Shown here piece after piece: positions 9,401-17,371 of a stretch of 64,000 nucleotides of DNA (position 1 is the first letter of the stretch; each line of letters starts with the position of its first letter). A model generated the notes under the pieces. It saw only the letters and a list, made by a program, of their open reading frames with translations, had not been told where the DNA came from and did not search any database. This DNA is from JAPPLB01 sp965204095 (GTDB lineage Bacteria; Acidobacteriota; Terriglobia; Bryobacterales; UBA6623): NCBI GenBank assembly GCA_965204095.1, contig OZ241991.1, positions 4,650,001 to 4,714,000 on the forward strand. Reading direction: 5' to 3'. A program made the position numbers and the translations under genes.

Positions 9401-10098
9401 AGCTTGCCGGGGAGAGGGTCGGGATTGATCGATCTGCCCAGGTCGACGCGGAAGTTCTGGATCGAAGGCTTCGAGTCCGGGTCTACGATCGATCGGCTCA
9501 ACGCATCCGCGGCGATTTCGAGGTACGCTTCCATCTGCAGCGGCGAAAAATCCAGCGTCTCCGCGCTGTTCACGAATCCATCTTCGGAGACGGCGTCGGG
9601 AGGGAGCGTGTCCGTCACGTCGTCGTCCAGCAGCAGCAGCTCGCGCAGGGTATTGCGGTATTGCGGCACGGTAAGGCGGCGCGCGTTGCCGTTCTTCGGC
9701 GTTGGACGCGAGCGGGCCGCATCCAGCGCTTCGGTGATCCAGTCCAGCGCCGCCTGCCGTTCGGGGCCGTCTGGTTGCGGCGCGCCCTCGGGGGGCATGA
9801 TCTGGTCGCCGATCTGTCTTCGAATCACCTCCCACAAACGGAGGCGCCGCTCCTCGAACGATCCGTCAAGCTGGTCGAGCCGGACCCCCGAGACAGCCGT
9901 GTCGGTGTTGTGGCACAGGTAGCAGTTCTTCTTCAGGAACGGCTCGATGCGCTGTTCGAAAGACGCCTTGAGCGCGCTCGGACTTGCCTCCGCCGCCCGG
10001 ACCGGAGCGGTGCGCAACGCCCACGCGATCACCCACACAAGCGCGGCGGCGAAAGCGCAACCGGCCCGCAGTCGGGTCCGTCGGTTTCTCGGGGTCAT
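6454..10098 (-). CDS. Exported multidomain heme-binding protein (DUF1587/DUF1592/DUF1588/DUF1585 with LamG-like domain)
   Basis: 1214 aa from the ATG at 10098, which gives a clean signal peptide (MTPRNRRTRLRAGCAFAA and a following hydrophobic run). A CYLCHN c-type heme motif follows at once (planctomycete cytochrome type), then a DUF1587 region (NARRLTVPQYRNTLRELL), a LamG/concanavalin-like domain in the middle (about 445-640), and the C-terminal modules: DUF1595/1592 (FATRAYRRPVA, LTSPQFLFLVE), DUF1588 with a second heme motif (CAQCHTKIDPWGVPFEELDAGG) and DUF1585 (FSVLKHLATYANGR). It is the first gene of an operon with the DUF1552 gene. The role is probably extracytoplasmic electron transfer or polymer breakdown. 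This is inferred from the domains; no substrate is established. Confidence 0.9.
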   Translation of the reverse strand: MTPRNRRTRLRAGCAFAAALVWVIAWALRTAPVRAAEASPSALKASFEQRIEPFLKKNCYLCHNTDTAVSGVRLDQLDGSFEERRLRLWEVIRRQIGDQIMPPEGAPQPDGPERQAALDWITEALDAARSRPTPKNGNARRLTVPQYRNTLRELLLLDDDVTDTLPPDAVSEDGFVNSAETLDFSPLQMEAYLEIAADALSRSIVDPDSKPSIQNFRVDLGRSINPDPLPGKLILGANSHLLNIEDYVVTQLTPSKPFAFEPFRMRTRYRFIEGYQGNDTVRGWRDFDSIYHAVFAGMRGSRGYPKGSPYSAVPEGLLLRPAIPTDEIFQSEGTYGPKANFKISVRELPDYGRFRVTVTAARYDDGLLLDPGEPARDPDTPEAILIRDPGRPQTVTIDQGGLFQVDLYEAERPRPPRPAAPSRLTEGLAGPWPGDGGGPGRLEGDARYVDSPFGKALSLDGEGDSAVIPRSDAMDVGEGDFTVAAWIHPRQLRRAGIVALGARQWTHGWYLESIGGQGAFRIETTRPDKVSNGGVTSPKGVIRKDAWQHVAAVVKRGEEQTRLYINGYLVASGTVGPENLDNPGMDLHVGQLPGGNHFHGELDEVRLYRRALDEAELQALVEPGRELAEPPPEEPQEVTLKLGEREYSTKLEQPAFLAVRLGAGSLNVETTHAGVKGISRVVLTPLSDDLELSRRFVAFEKRFPRLGVHLGLRRDCGSTFAPVGAPQTVRSGELARYVFEGAIRDYPSPDVEKNNVNYLAGFREIAVRSEYTDGRDMPRLLVRSVEFEGPLYENWPPRPHRSIFIDSDRKADSAGYAREILSAFATRAYRRPVAASEKATLMAVFRQSLEAGRGFRGSIADSLQVVLTSPQFLFLVERSATPEPEPVEDLELASKLAYFLWNGPPDRTTLELAAGGKLRKRLDGEVDRMIRDARFSRFVREFVSQWLSLDKFDVLEPDSEMFPKLTRDTRAQLRKEPAEFIEYLFRNNLPVSHLVDSDFVMANEVVAGYYGLGGQTDSGFEFVPIRHRRPELGGVLTQAAIMAGLSDGRESNPVKRGAWLARKIIAEPPDPPPPNIPDLAEDTEGLPLRERLARHRDQPGCAQCHTKIDPWGVPFEELDAGGRLKASSVDARSTLPDGTEVRGVNDLKRYLSQDRIDQVAFSVLKHLATYANGRSLSYNELNYLKQDGVKLRPDGYRMQDMIRYVVSNKLFLEK

Positions 10099-10163
10099 GT
10101 CAAGTCTGCGCACGGCGGAAGCCACACAGCACAGCAGCCGCCTGGCCTGCCACGCTGCGCTAA

Positions 10164-10340
10164 CCTGCATTTCTCACCACGCGGCGAGGCGAAGTGCGTG
10201 AGAGGGCCGTCAGGACGAGGCGCGCGCCGCTTGGCGCGCGCAGGTGTACTTGAATAGTACATCGAGCACGGCAAGCAAGCGCAACGAAGTCATGGCGGTC
10301 GTATCGCGTGCTTCGGCCGTCAGATGGTGAGAAATGTAGG
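10164..10340. mobile_element. MITE-like element, copy A (177 bp)
   Basis: Full-length copy with ends CCTGCATTTCTCACCAC and GGTGAGAAATGTAGG. Flanks are CTAA (10160-10163) and TTAA (10341-10344), a near-match duplication. The interior carries the GCGCGC-CGCTTG-GCGCGC stem and a TGTACTTGAATAGTACA hairpin. It lies between the DUF1592 gene and the ATPase gene. Confidence 0.8.
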
Positions 10341-10360
10341 TTAACGCTATGGTAAGCGAA

Positions 10361-10391
10361 TTCATGAACGTCGTGATTCGTGTTTCTTGAT
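10361..10391 (+). repeat. Heptamer repeat array, short copy
   Basis: It reads CGTCGTGATTCGTGTTTCTTGAT. It lies 20 bp after MITE copy A and downstream of the reverse-strand ATPase gene. Confidence 0.5.
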
Positions 10392-10465
10392 GCTTGGTGC
10401 GTGCCGCTCGATGGCTGAACAATTGCCTTGCATTCGGAGGTAGTTGGATCGTGGGTGAAGGCGGA

Positions 10466-11689
10466 TCACAAGACCGCGAAGGGCAGAGCCAGGACTCCTC
10501 CGCCGAGAGGGATCCGTACATCGCCCGGATGCACGAGATACCCGGGCATCGCCGTTTCGCGGAAGCCCTGCTTCCACTTCTTGATGGCCGCAGCCATACC
10601 CGGGTGAGGTGTGGCCGAGAGCTTGACCTCGATGGGCACCAGTTTCCCTCCGGTTTCGACCAGGATGTCCACTTCCGTTCCTGCCGCGGTCCGCCAGAAG
10701 TAGACTTGCGGCTCCAGTCCACGGTGGGTGAGCGTCTTCACAATTTCCGAGAGCACCGCGGTTTCCAGAATCGCCCCTCCCATGGGGCCCGAGGAGGCGT
10801 GTTCAGGGTCCTTCAGCCCCGCGAGATAGCAGAGCGTGCCGACATCCGCGAAATACACCTTCGGTGTCTTGACGAGCCGCTTCCCGACATTGCTGAAGTA
10901 TGGACGGAGCACGATCACTTGGTAGGTCGCTTCCAGCACTGAGAGCCATGCCTTGACCGTGTTCAGTGCGAGGCCGAGGTCGCGGGCAAGATCAGCCAGA
11001 TTCAGGAGTTGGGCGCTTCTGGCCGCCAGCGCCCGCAGGAAGCTCTGGAATTGCGACAGGTCCCCGACCTGCCGGAGCATGCGCACGTCCCGTTCGAGAT
11101 AGGTCTGGACATAGCCGGCGTGCCACATCCACTCATCCCGGCCGGGGTTCGCCGCCAATTCGGGGTAACCGCCTCGCAAAAACCCCTCCCACAGCTCCCC
11201 AAAAGTGTAGGATTGCCCGGGCGAGGTGGCCGGCTCGGCTTCCCAGGGCAAGGGAAGCTGAGGCCTTCCTTCCGCTTCCCGCCTCGACAGCGGCAATAGA
11301 CGAAGTATTGCGGTGCGTCCCGCCAAGGATTCGGTCACCTTTTCGCTGAGCAGCAGATTCTGGGAGCCCGTCAGCAGGAACTGTCCGGTCTGGCTCCGCT
11401 TGGCGTCGATCTTCTCCTTGATGAAGGGGAACAGGTCGGGCGCATACTGCACCTCATCGAAGATCACTGGGGGCGGATGCAGCTCCAGGAACGAGCGCGG
11501 GTCTTCTCGGGCAGCGGCTCGGATATCGGGCAACTCCAGGGAAACGTAACGGTGCTGTCGCCCGAACAAGCGCTGCAGGAGCGTCGTTTTGCCGGATTGA
11601 CGCGGCCCCGTCAGGACCACCGCCGGGAACTCGGAAGCGGCCCGCTGGAGGACCGGCTCAAGGGAGCGTCTGATGTATGCTGACCGCAA
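10466..11689 (-). CDS. AAA ATPase with DUF4143 C-terminal domain
   Basis: 407 aa. The P-loop is LTGPRQSGKTT (residues 27-37) and the Walker B segment is PPVIFDEVQ (73-81). A sensor-like FLLTGSQNLLL follows near 105. The C-terminal DUF4143 part contains a helix-turn-helix-like region (LLNLADLARDLGLALNTVKAWL, about 229-250) and ends with a nuclease-fold-like EVDILVETGGKLVPIEVK. These ATPases are very common, often in multiple copies, and their role is poorly known; some behave like toxin-antitoxin or defence modules. It is a single gene with no obvious partner. A T-rich and A-rich stretch upstream (11695-11745) probably holds its promoter. Confidence 0.9.
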   Translation of the reverse strand: MRSAYIRRSLEPVLQRAASEFPAVVLTGPRQSGKTTLLQRLFGRQHRYVSLELPDIRAAAREDPRSFLELHPPPVIFDEVQYAPDLFPFIKEKIDAKRSQTGQFLLTGSQNLLLSEKVTESLAGRTAILRLLPLSRREAEGRPQLPLPWEAEPATSPGQSYTFGELWEGFLRGGYPELAANPGRDEWMWHAGYVQTYLERDVRMLRQVGDLSQFQSFLRALAARSAQLLNLADLARDLGLALNTVKAWLSVLEATYQVIVLRPYFSNVGKRLVKTPKVYFADVGTLCYLAGLKDPEHASSGPMGGAILETAVLSEIVKTLTHRGLEPQVYFWRTAAGTEVDILVETGGKLVPIEVKLSATPHPGMAAAIKKWKQGFRETAMPGYLVHPGDVRIPLGGGVLALPFAVL

Positions 11690-11951
11690 TTCTGGTCTTC
11701 TTTATGTAGATTATGCATTCATAATACATAATTCCTGCAAAAGCAAGGTTCCTGTTCACAGGCTGCCCTGGAAAACTAGCGCTCCGTCCTCGACGGATCG
11801 ACTTCTCGGATGAACGTCCACCGAAGGTTTCCCAAGGGCTGAACTGGCGGTAGTCCCCCTGAAGTGGATTGTTGTTTCCGGCCCGGAGACTTACTCCCCG
11901 GCTGGCCGCCGCCGTTGACAGCTTGCCGTCGAGCCGTCATTCTTTTAGACC

Positions 11952-13118
11952 GTGAGGAAATTCACTCGACGCGACGCGCTGCGGGCGGTGGCGTCCATCA
12001 GTGGAATGGGTTCCGTCGGGGCTGCGCTGGGGCAGGCCCTGGCGGCGACACCGGCGTCCGGAGCGGCGCAACGCATCATCCGCTACGAAATCGTCCCGGT
12101 GCGGGTGCCGATGCACGAGCGCATCCATGACGTGTTCGCTGCGGCCTATCGCAAGCAGGGCATCTTCCGCGACTACTACGATTCGGTGTTGGTGAAGCTC
12201 TACACCGACGAAGGGTTGCAGGGCGTAGGCGACTTGCTGGGCAGTGTCGAGGATTCCCTGGGCAGCGTACCCCGCGCTGAGGCGGTCTGCAAACGGCTCG
12301 TGGGGTGTTCGCCGTGGGAGTTCCTGTTGGATGACAGCCTGGGCGGCGTGCTGATGGCGGTGTACGACCTGCTCGGCCAGGCGGCTGGGCTGCCCGTCTC
12401 GCGGCTCTTCGGAACCACCCCCAGGAAACGCATCGTTCAGACTTGGTGGAGCCAGTGCCTGCCTCCGGACGTGATGGCCTCGGAGGCGAAGCTGGGCGCG
12501 GACCTGGGGTACCGGGTTCACAAGGTGAAGGTGCGGCCGTTCGAGGATCCGATCGAGCAGGCGGAGGCGATCACGGCGGTCGTGCCCCCGGACTTCCGCA
12601 TCTGGGCGGATGCCAACTGGACTCTGGGGTCGGTGGGCCGCGCCGTCGAGATGACGAAGCGGCTGAACAGCTTCCAGCAGTACTTTGCCATCGAGTCGCC
12701 TTGCCACCGGGCGAGCATCGAACATTACCGGCAGCTCAAGGGACGCCTGCCCATGAAAGTCGCCGAGCACTTGCCCTCGGACCCGATGCCCTTTATCCGC
12801 GAGGGCCTGCTGGACGCTCTTGTCGTGGGCGGCCCGATCGGCAGGACGACGATGCAGCGCGCCTTGATGTCGGAAGTGACCGGCGTCCCGCTCTGGATTG
12901 AGCACAGCATCATCACCGGCGTCGCGCAGGTGTTCCAGGCTCATCAGACGGCGGCTTTTCCGGGGATCGAATACGCGATCAGCATCACACATGTGATCCA
13001 GGACGACTTGATGCGCGAGCCCTTCGAGATGCAGGACGGCCGCTACGAAGTGCCGGCAGAGCCGGGTCTGGGCGTGCACTTCGACGACGACGCGGTGGAA
13101 AAATACCGCCGCAGATAG
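11952..13118 (+). CDS. Exported mandelate racemase/muconate lactonizing enzyme family protein
   Basis: 388 aa from a GTG start, which places a twin-arginine-like leader (KFTRRDALRAVASISGM) first. Enolase-superfamily residues are in place: K191-V-K193 on strand two, D220 (IWADANWT), E248 (FAIESPC), and E272-H273 (KVAEHLPS) as third ligand region. The C-terminal part has WIEHSIITGVAQVFQAHQ and a PGLGVHFDDDAVEKY tail. This set fits a carboxylate dehydratase or epimerase acting outside the cytoplasm. A close paralogue lies at 15047-16180 with the same motifs. The DNA between the two holds unrelated genes (DinD and a small HTH-like protein), so they are not a simple tandem pair. Confidence 0.88.
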   Translation: MRKFTRRDALRAVASISGMGSVGAALGQALAATPASGAAQRIIRYEIVPVRVPMHERIHDVFAAAYRKQGIFRDYYDSVLVKLYTDEGLQGVGDLLGSVEDSLGSVPRAEAVCKRLVGCSPWEFLLDDSLGGVLMAVYDLLGQAAGLPVSRLFGTTPRKRIVQTWWSQCLPPDVMASEAKLGADLGYRVHKVKVRPFEDPIEQAEAITAVVPPDFRIWADANWTLGSVGRAVEMTKRLNSFQQYFAIESPCHRASIEHYRQLKGRLPMKVAEHLPSDPMPFIREGLLDALVVGGPIGRTTMQRALMSEVTGVPLWIEHSIITGVAQVFQAHQTAAFPGIEYAISITHVIQDDLMREPFEMQDGRYEVPAEPGLGVHFDDDAVEKYRRR

Positions 13119-13214
13119 AAAAAACCGTGACTCGTGACTCGGCCTGACGGCCCTGTCACACACATCGCATCGCCGCGCGGGTAGAGCGGCTGGCGGGCGT
13201 CGGAGAAATGCAGG
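13119..13214. repeat. Heptamer array joined to half of a MITE (reverse orientation)
   Basis: AAAAAACCGTGACTCGTGACTCGG (13119-13141) begins at the stop codon of the enolase-family gene. It runs into a MITE arm, CTGACGGCCCTGTCACACAC ... GGAGAAATGCAGG, ending at 13214 and followed by CTAG. The other MITE arm is missing. The TAG within CTAG (reverse strand) is the stop codon of dinD. Confidence 0.6.
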
Positions 13215-14036
13215 CTAGTTCTTCTCCGGAAGCAGCCTCTCCAACTGGTTGACCTTCGACTGGATCTCTTTGATAGGGGGCTCCGGAAGGTGATCCTCTG
13301 GCATGGTCCCGCCTAGGTCCTTGATCGTGTCCCGGACAGCTTCGCCTACGTCCTGATGGGTCTGCTGAGCTTGGCGGTCGCCTTGAACTTGCTCCCGCTC
13401 CAGCTTGTCTTTGGTCTGTGTTGCCCTGAAGTAGTTTGCAGCGAGTTCGCTGCTGCCCATACGGTCGAGAACGTTCTCTCGCGGGTCCAAGCCCTTCGTC
13501 TGCTTGATTTCGCCCATGGTGAGTCCGCCGTAGAGCCCCTTGTAGCCTGCGCTCTGGAAGGCAGGGAACTTCTTGACACCGGAATCTTTCGCTGCCCCGG
13601 CAAGCTCTTTGTTTGCCTCGGTCATGCGGCCTCGGAGTTCGAGTCTCTGGCGCGCGCCTTCCAGCTCTTGCCTCAACTCCTGCCTGCGCGTTTGAACGGC
13701 GAAGTAGGTTTGAGCATGGGCGACTTCGGGCTTGGAGGTGTCGCCGTTCATGGCGATCAAATAGCATGCATACCGCGTCAGCGCCCAGTCTGCCCTCCCC
13801 CGCTTGGCGCCGCTTCCGATGTCGACCATTTTCATGACGGCATGAAAATGGTGCAACGGGGGCTGCCCGGAGTTCTCACATGCGGTTACTGCTTTCTTGA
13901 CGATCGCATCGAAGTTTTCCCAGGATTTGTAGTTCAGGAAACGGACTACATCGCGCCCCCACCAGAATTCAGTTCCCTTTTGCGAGATCTGCTTGACGCT
14001 TTCAAGATCTTCGACAAACTTTTGATAATTTGACAC
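13215..14036 (-). CDS. dinD: DNA damage-inducible protein D (DinD), Bro-N domain
   Basis: 273 aa, close to the usual DinD length. The N-terminal Bro-N-like domain shows FWWGRDVVRFLNYKSWENF (about 23-41), HHFHAVMKMVDIGSGAKR and DWALTRYACYLIAMNGDTSK. The middle is a charged helical region (RRQELRQELEGARQRLELR), and the family GYKGLYGGLTMGEIK and NVLDRMGSSELAANYFRATQ segments follow. In E. coli dinD is LexA-controlled and the product inhibits RecA filaments; here I see no clear LexA box. The gene ends exactly at a MITE half-copy, which appears not to shorten it. Confidence 0.9.
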   Translation of the reverse strand: MSNYQKFVEDLESVKQISQKGTEFWWGRDVVRFLNYKSWENFDAIVKKAVTACENSGQPPLHHFHAVMKMVDIGSGAKRGRADWALTRYACYLIAMNGDTSKPEVAHAQTYFAVQTRRQELRQELEGARQRLELRGRMTEANKELAGAAKDSGVKKFPAFQSAGYKGLYGGLTMGEIKQTKGLDPRENVLDRMGSSELAANYFRATQTKDKLEREQVQGDRQAQQTHQDVGEAVRDTIKDLGGTMPEDHLPEPPIKEIQSKVNQLERLLPEKN

Positions 14037-14200
14037 TTACTGATCACCTGCGACTTTACTACGGGCCGCACCCCGGCAGTTTCGACTAGCGCTGAAGAAG
14101 TGATTGTACCAGCTATGCCACGCAAGTGTTTTTCGGTGCTCTTGCATCAACTTGCTTCAGTTACACCAAGATGCTATTCTCGGGAGAGTTGGGGACGAAA

Positions 14201-14611
14201 GTGAGTGCGCGATCAGAGCTGGAAAAGAGGATCGAGAAAAAGCGCCGCGAGCTGGACGATCTCAGGACCAGGGAGCGGGAGGTGGAGATCTATATAGCAG
14301 CCCTCGAAGACGCGCTCAAGGTCCTGCCGCGTGACGGGGTCAATACTGGCGGTGCCGACGCGGTGCTTCGCCCAGGCGGCAACGCGGCCCTGGCCAGAGC
14401 CGCGATCCTCAAGCGTGGTGAAGCCCTGCACATTGACGACCTCCTGGGGGTGATGGGTAAAGAAGTCTCCCGTCAGAACCGGCTCAGCGTCAGCGGCGCA
14501 TTAGCGGCCTATGTTCGGAAAAACGAGATATTCACTCGGCCTGCCCCCAACACGTTCGGGCTGGTCGAACTTGAATCGATGGGAATCTCTGAAGAGGATG
14601 TCCCATTTTAG
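14201..14611 (+). CDS. Small coiled-coil protein with C-terminal winged-helix-like domain
   Basis: 136 aa from a GTG at 14201; an ATG at 14171 would add ten residues but has no ribosome site. The first 35 residues are a charged coiled coil (ELEKRIEKKRRELDDLRTRE). The last 70 residues resemble a winged helix of the HARE type: AAILKRGEALHIDDLLGVM, LSVSGALAAYVRKNEIF and RPAPNTFGLVELES. This architecture is seen in small uncharacterised regulators. A DNA-binding role is inferred. It is preceded by dinD on the opposite strand and followed about 200 bp later by a MITE. Confidence 0.6.
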   Translation: MSARSELEKRIEKKRRELDDLRTREREVEIYIAALEDALKVLPRDGVNTGGADAVLRPGGNAALARAAILKRGEALHIDDLLGVMGKEVSRQNRLSVSGALAAYVRKNEIFTRPAPNTFGLVELESMGISEEDVPF

Positions 14612-14813
14612 ATTGCACTGAGCCCTCGGCCACCTGAACTCTGTCGCGCATTTCAAATTGGGCGCGGTGTTTGAAGAGCAATGACTCAGTCACCGTTCTC
14701 AGCACTCAGCGTTTTCGCCGCTTCTCTGCCGGGAGTCCGCCCTATTCATGAGCCGGACATGGGACACCCGAGTGGCCTTTGGCTCCTTTATCATTAGGTG
14801 TTCATGGGACTAG

Positions 14814-14990
14814 CCTGCATTTCTCACCACGTGGCGAGGCGAAGTGGGTGAGAGGGCCGTCAGGACGAGGCGCGCGCCGCTTGGCGCGCGCAGGCGTACT
14901 TGAACAGTACGTTGAGCTCGGCAAGCAAACGCAACGAAGTCCTGGCGGTCGTATCGCGTGCTTCGACCGTCGGGTGGTGAGAAATGCAGG
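14814..14990. mobile_element. MITE-like element, copy B (177 bp)
   Basis: Full copy: CCTGCATTTCTCACCAC ... GGTGGTGAGAAATGCAGG. The left flank is CTAG (14810-14813) and the right flank CTGG, so the duplication is decayed by one base. The hairpin CGTACT-TGAAC-AGTACG is intact. It lies 56 bp before the next gene. Confidence 0.85.
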
Positions 14991-15046
14991 CTGGAGAGAA
15001 CGGCTGGACATGGTCGGCTGTTTGAGTCTGGCAGAGGGCTTCCGAG

Positions 15047-16180
15047 TTGACGACTCCGAACCGTAGGGAACTTCTTCTGTCACTGGGAACGGGCGGCGTG
15101 GCGGCTTCGGCGGCCGGCCTGCTCGCGGCGGCCCGGAAGGATGCCGCGTCCATCCGGATCAGCGGCTACGAGGTCGTTCCGCTGCGCGTGCCGATGGATA
15201 TCCGCGTCCGTGAGGCGTGGCAGCGCAGTTGGTTTCTCCAGAACCGCTTCCAGACGCACCACGAGCCCGTCCTCGTCAAGCTCAAGACGGACTCGGGGCT
15301 GGTCGGTATCGGCGACTCGATGCTGAACCCGGCGGGGACGAAAGCCCTCGCCGGCAAGATGGTCGGTCGCTCACCCTGGGAATACCTGTTCGACGACTCG
15401 ATTCGGGGCCTGCTGGTTCCCGTTTGCGACATCGTCGGGCAGGCGCTCGAGCTGCCGGTGTCCCGGCTGTTTGCGCGCAACCCGAAGAAGCGCATCATCC
15501 AGACCTGGTGGAGCCAGTGCTTCAAGCCCGAGTTGATGGCCTCCGAAGCGAAACTTGCGGAGAGCCGCGGCTACAGGGTCCACAAGGTCAAAGCGCGCCC
15601 GTGGGAAGATCCGATCGAGCAGGCGGAAGCGATTTGCGAGGCCGTCTCGAAGGACTTCCGGGTTTGGGTGGACGCCAACGCCTGGTGGGGATCGGTGGGA
15701 CGGACGCTTTACATCACGGAGCGTCTGGAGAAGCTGCACAACTACTTCGCGATCGAGTCGCCGATCCGCCGCGAGCTGCTGCAAGGGTACCGGCAACTGA
15801 AGGGGAAGGTGGGGCTCGACGTGACCGAGCACATGCCTTCGGCCCCGATGCCCTATATACGCGAAGGGTTGCTGGACGCGATCGTCGTCGGTTTCCCGAT
15901 GGGGCGGACGCTGGTGCAGCGCGCTCTCATGGCCGAAGTGACCGGGATTCCCCTGTGGGTCGAGCACAGCACGCGTTGCGGCATCAATCAGGTTTTTCAG
16001 GCGCATCAGGCCGCGGCCTTCCCGGGCATCGAGTACACCATCAGCGTGACGCACATGCTCGAGGATGACTTCGTCGCCGAGCCCTTCGAGATGCGGGAAG
16101 GCTTCTACGAAGTGCCCACCAAGCCCGGCCTCGGCATCACGCTCGACGAGGATGCGGTCGAAAAATACCGCATAGCGTAA
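15047..16180 (+). CDS. Exported mandelate racemase/muconate lactonizing enzyme family protein, paralogue
   Basis: 377 aa from a TTG start; no better start gives the leader (NRRELLLSLGTGGVAASAAG). Active-site pattern: K180-V-K182 (VHKVKARPWEDP), D209 (VWVDANAW), E237 (FAIESPIRR), and E261-H262 (LDVTEHMPS). Shared blocks with the gene at 11952 (KKRIIQTWWSQC, MPYIREGLLDAIVVG, FQAHQAAAFPGIEY) show recent common descent. The product is predicted to be exported and to act on a sugar acid or related carboxylate; the exact reaction is unknown. MITEs lie on both sides (copies B and C). Confidence 0.88.
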   Translation: MTTPNRRELLLSLGTGGVAASAAGLLAAARKDAASIRISGYEVVPLRVPMDIRVREAWQRSWFLQNRFQTHHEPVLVKLKTDSGLVGIGDSMLNPAGTKALAGKMVGRSPWEYLFDDSIRGLLVPVCDIVGQALELPVSRLFARNPKKRIIQTWWSQCFKPELMASEAKLAESRGYRVHKVKARPWEDPIEQAEAICEAVSKDFRVWVDANAWWGSVGRTLYITERLEKLHNYFAIESPIRRELLQGYRQLKGKVGLDVTEHMPSAPMPYIREGLLDAIVVGFPMGRTLVQRALMAEVTGIPLWVEHSTRCGINQVFQAHQAAAFPGIEYTISVTHMLEDDFVAEPFEMREGFYEVPTKPGLGITLDEDAVEKYRIA

Positions 16181-16216
16181 TAAGCCGTCATGCGTGTTCA
16201 GCGATGCGTGGCGCGG

Positions 16217-16432
16217 TCACGGTTGGGGGGGGCAGGCGACCCTGTCGACGGTCAGGGCGATGCGCTTTCCGAGCTGGCGCAAGGCATTGTCGATCGTGGC
16301 CGCCTTGGTGGCGTGCTCCGGGTTCAACATTCGCCTCAGCTCGCTTTCATTGACACCCAACTCGCGGGCGAGGCGTCGTTGCGAATGGCCGGTTTGGCGG
16401 TAGGCGTCGTACAAGGCCGCCTTCAAGGCGAT
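16217..16432 (-). pseudogene. Truncated HicB-like antitoxin (C-terminal HTH only)
   Basis: The reverse frame reads IALKAALYDAYRQTGHSQRR, then LARELGVNESELRRMLNP and TIDNALRQLGKRIAL. This is the C-terminal helix-turn-helix of HicB-type antitoxins. The frame hits a TAG at 16433-16435 just upstream, and the N-terminal HicB domain is absent. MITE copy C begins 22 bp further on (16454). I infer that insertion or an associated deletion removed the 5' half. There is no hicA nearby. Confidence 0.6.
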
Positions 16433-16453
16433 CTACACCGGCGGAATGACTAG

Positions 16454-16631
16454 CCTGCATTTCTCACCACCCGACGAGGCGAAGTGCGTGAGAGGGCCGT
16501 CAGGACGAGGCGCGAGCCGCTTGGCGCGCGCAGGCGTACTTGAACCGTACGTTGAGCACGGCAAGCAAGCGCAACGAAGTCCTGGCGGTCGTATCGCGTG
16601 CTTCGCCTCGTCGGGTGGTGAGAAATGCAGG
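16454..16631. mobile_element. MITE-like element, copy C (178 bp) with perfect CTAG duplication
   Basis: Ends CCTGCATTTCTCACCACCC and GGGTGGTGAGAAATGCAGG are perfect inverted repeats of 19 bp. CTAG flanks it on both sides (16450-16453 and 16632-16635). The right CTAG supplies the TAG stop of the reverse-strand gp27-like gene. Confidence 0.9.
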
Positions 16632-17261
16632 CTAGGCCGTCTTTCGTGACTCATGATTCTCGGGCAAGGGTAGAGGCTTGAAATTGTCGTCTAGCTCGAG
16701 GCCGTAGACTTCCCGGACGAAAAAGCGAAACACCTCGCCTCTGCGTTTGCGTCGGGCCTCGCTTTCGCCGGAGTTCTTGTCTTTGGACTCCTCGTCGGCC
16801 TGGCGCTTGATCTCGCGCTCGCGGCGGGCGGCGATCTCGCTCGAACGCTCCAGGCGATGCGCCATCCGGGTGACTTTGCCGATGGCGTTGATGACGGTGG
16901 GCAGCGGCGCGTCTTCGAGCTCGCGGTCCCGGAGCCGCAAGGTAAGGTCGAATATCAGCGCCCGTAGCATGTGGATGACAAGTTGGCCCATCTGCCCTGC
17001 AGTCGCCGGGCCGAACTTGTCGGCCAAGACATCGCCGATGACCTGCGATTGGCGTAATGTCTCGTCCTCCTCCCTCAACCGCCGGTGATAGTGGCCGACG
17101 GCATCCCGGCTCACCCGTAGTTCACCTTGACCCGATTTTTCGAGCATCGCATTGACTCGCTCGACGGCCTCGATCTGTGTGATGGCCGGATCGCGCAACC
17201 AGCCGTCAAGCGCCTCTCGCGCCTCGGTTGGAAGACGATAAATGATGGATGGCAAAGGCAT
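16632..17261 (-). CDS. DUF3486 / Mu gp27-like protein, copy 1
   Basis: 209 aa from the ATG at 17261, chosen because GAGGAAAAAAA gives a ribosome site and because copy 2 starts with the same MPLPS. It shows the N-terminal RLPTEAREALDGWLRDPAIT helix-turn-helix-like region, SRDAVGHYHRRLREEDE, and a C-terminal charged helix (ERSSEIAARREREIKRQADE). In phage Mu, gp27 is thought to be the small terminase subunit. No other phage gene is present. The last codons (NHESRKTA) come from a heptamer repeat and the stop from a MITE flank, so the original C-terminus may be lost. Confidence 0.7.
   Translation of the reverse strand: MPLPSIIYRLPTEAREALDGWLRDPAITQIEAVERVNAMLEKSGQGELRVSRDAVGHYHRRLREEDETLRQSQVIGDVLADKFGPATAGQMGQLVIHMLRALIFDLTLRLRDRELEDAPLPTVINAIGKVTRMAHRLERSSEIAARREREIKRQADEESKDKNSGESEARRKRRGEVFRFFVREVYGLELDDNFKPLPLPENHESRKTA
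16641..16668 (+). repeat. Heptamer repeat inside the 3' end of the gp27-like gene
   Basis: TTTCGTGACTCATGATTCTCG lies directly inside MITE copy C's right flank and is read as the last codons of the reverse-strand gene. Confidence 0.5.
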
Positions 17262-17286
17262 TTTTTTCCTCCGATTCAAGCCTCGA

Positions 17287-17361
17287 AAGGCCGTGTTACG
17301 TTCCTTGGGATTTTGCATTTCTGTTTTTGCATCACGAGACACGAATCACGAGTCACGGCTT
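17287..17361 (-). repeat. Heptamer repeat element between the two gp27-like genes
   Basis: On the reverse strand it reads AAAAGCCGTGACTCGTGATTCGTG and continues TCTCGTGATGC. A spacer with AACAGAAATGCAAAATCCCA then leads to AACACGGCCTTTCGAGG just upstream of copy 1. A nearly identical block lies upstream of copy 2 (17982-18061), so the repeat was duplicated together with the gene. Confidence 0.65.
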
Positions 17362-17371
17362 TTCTCACCAA

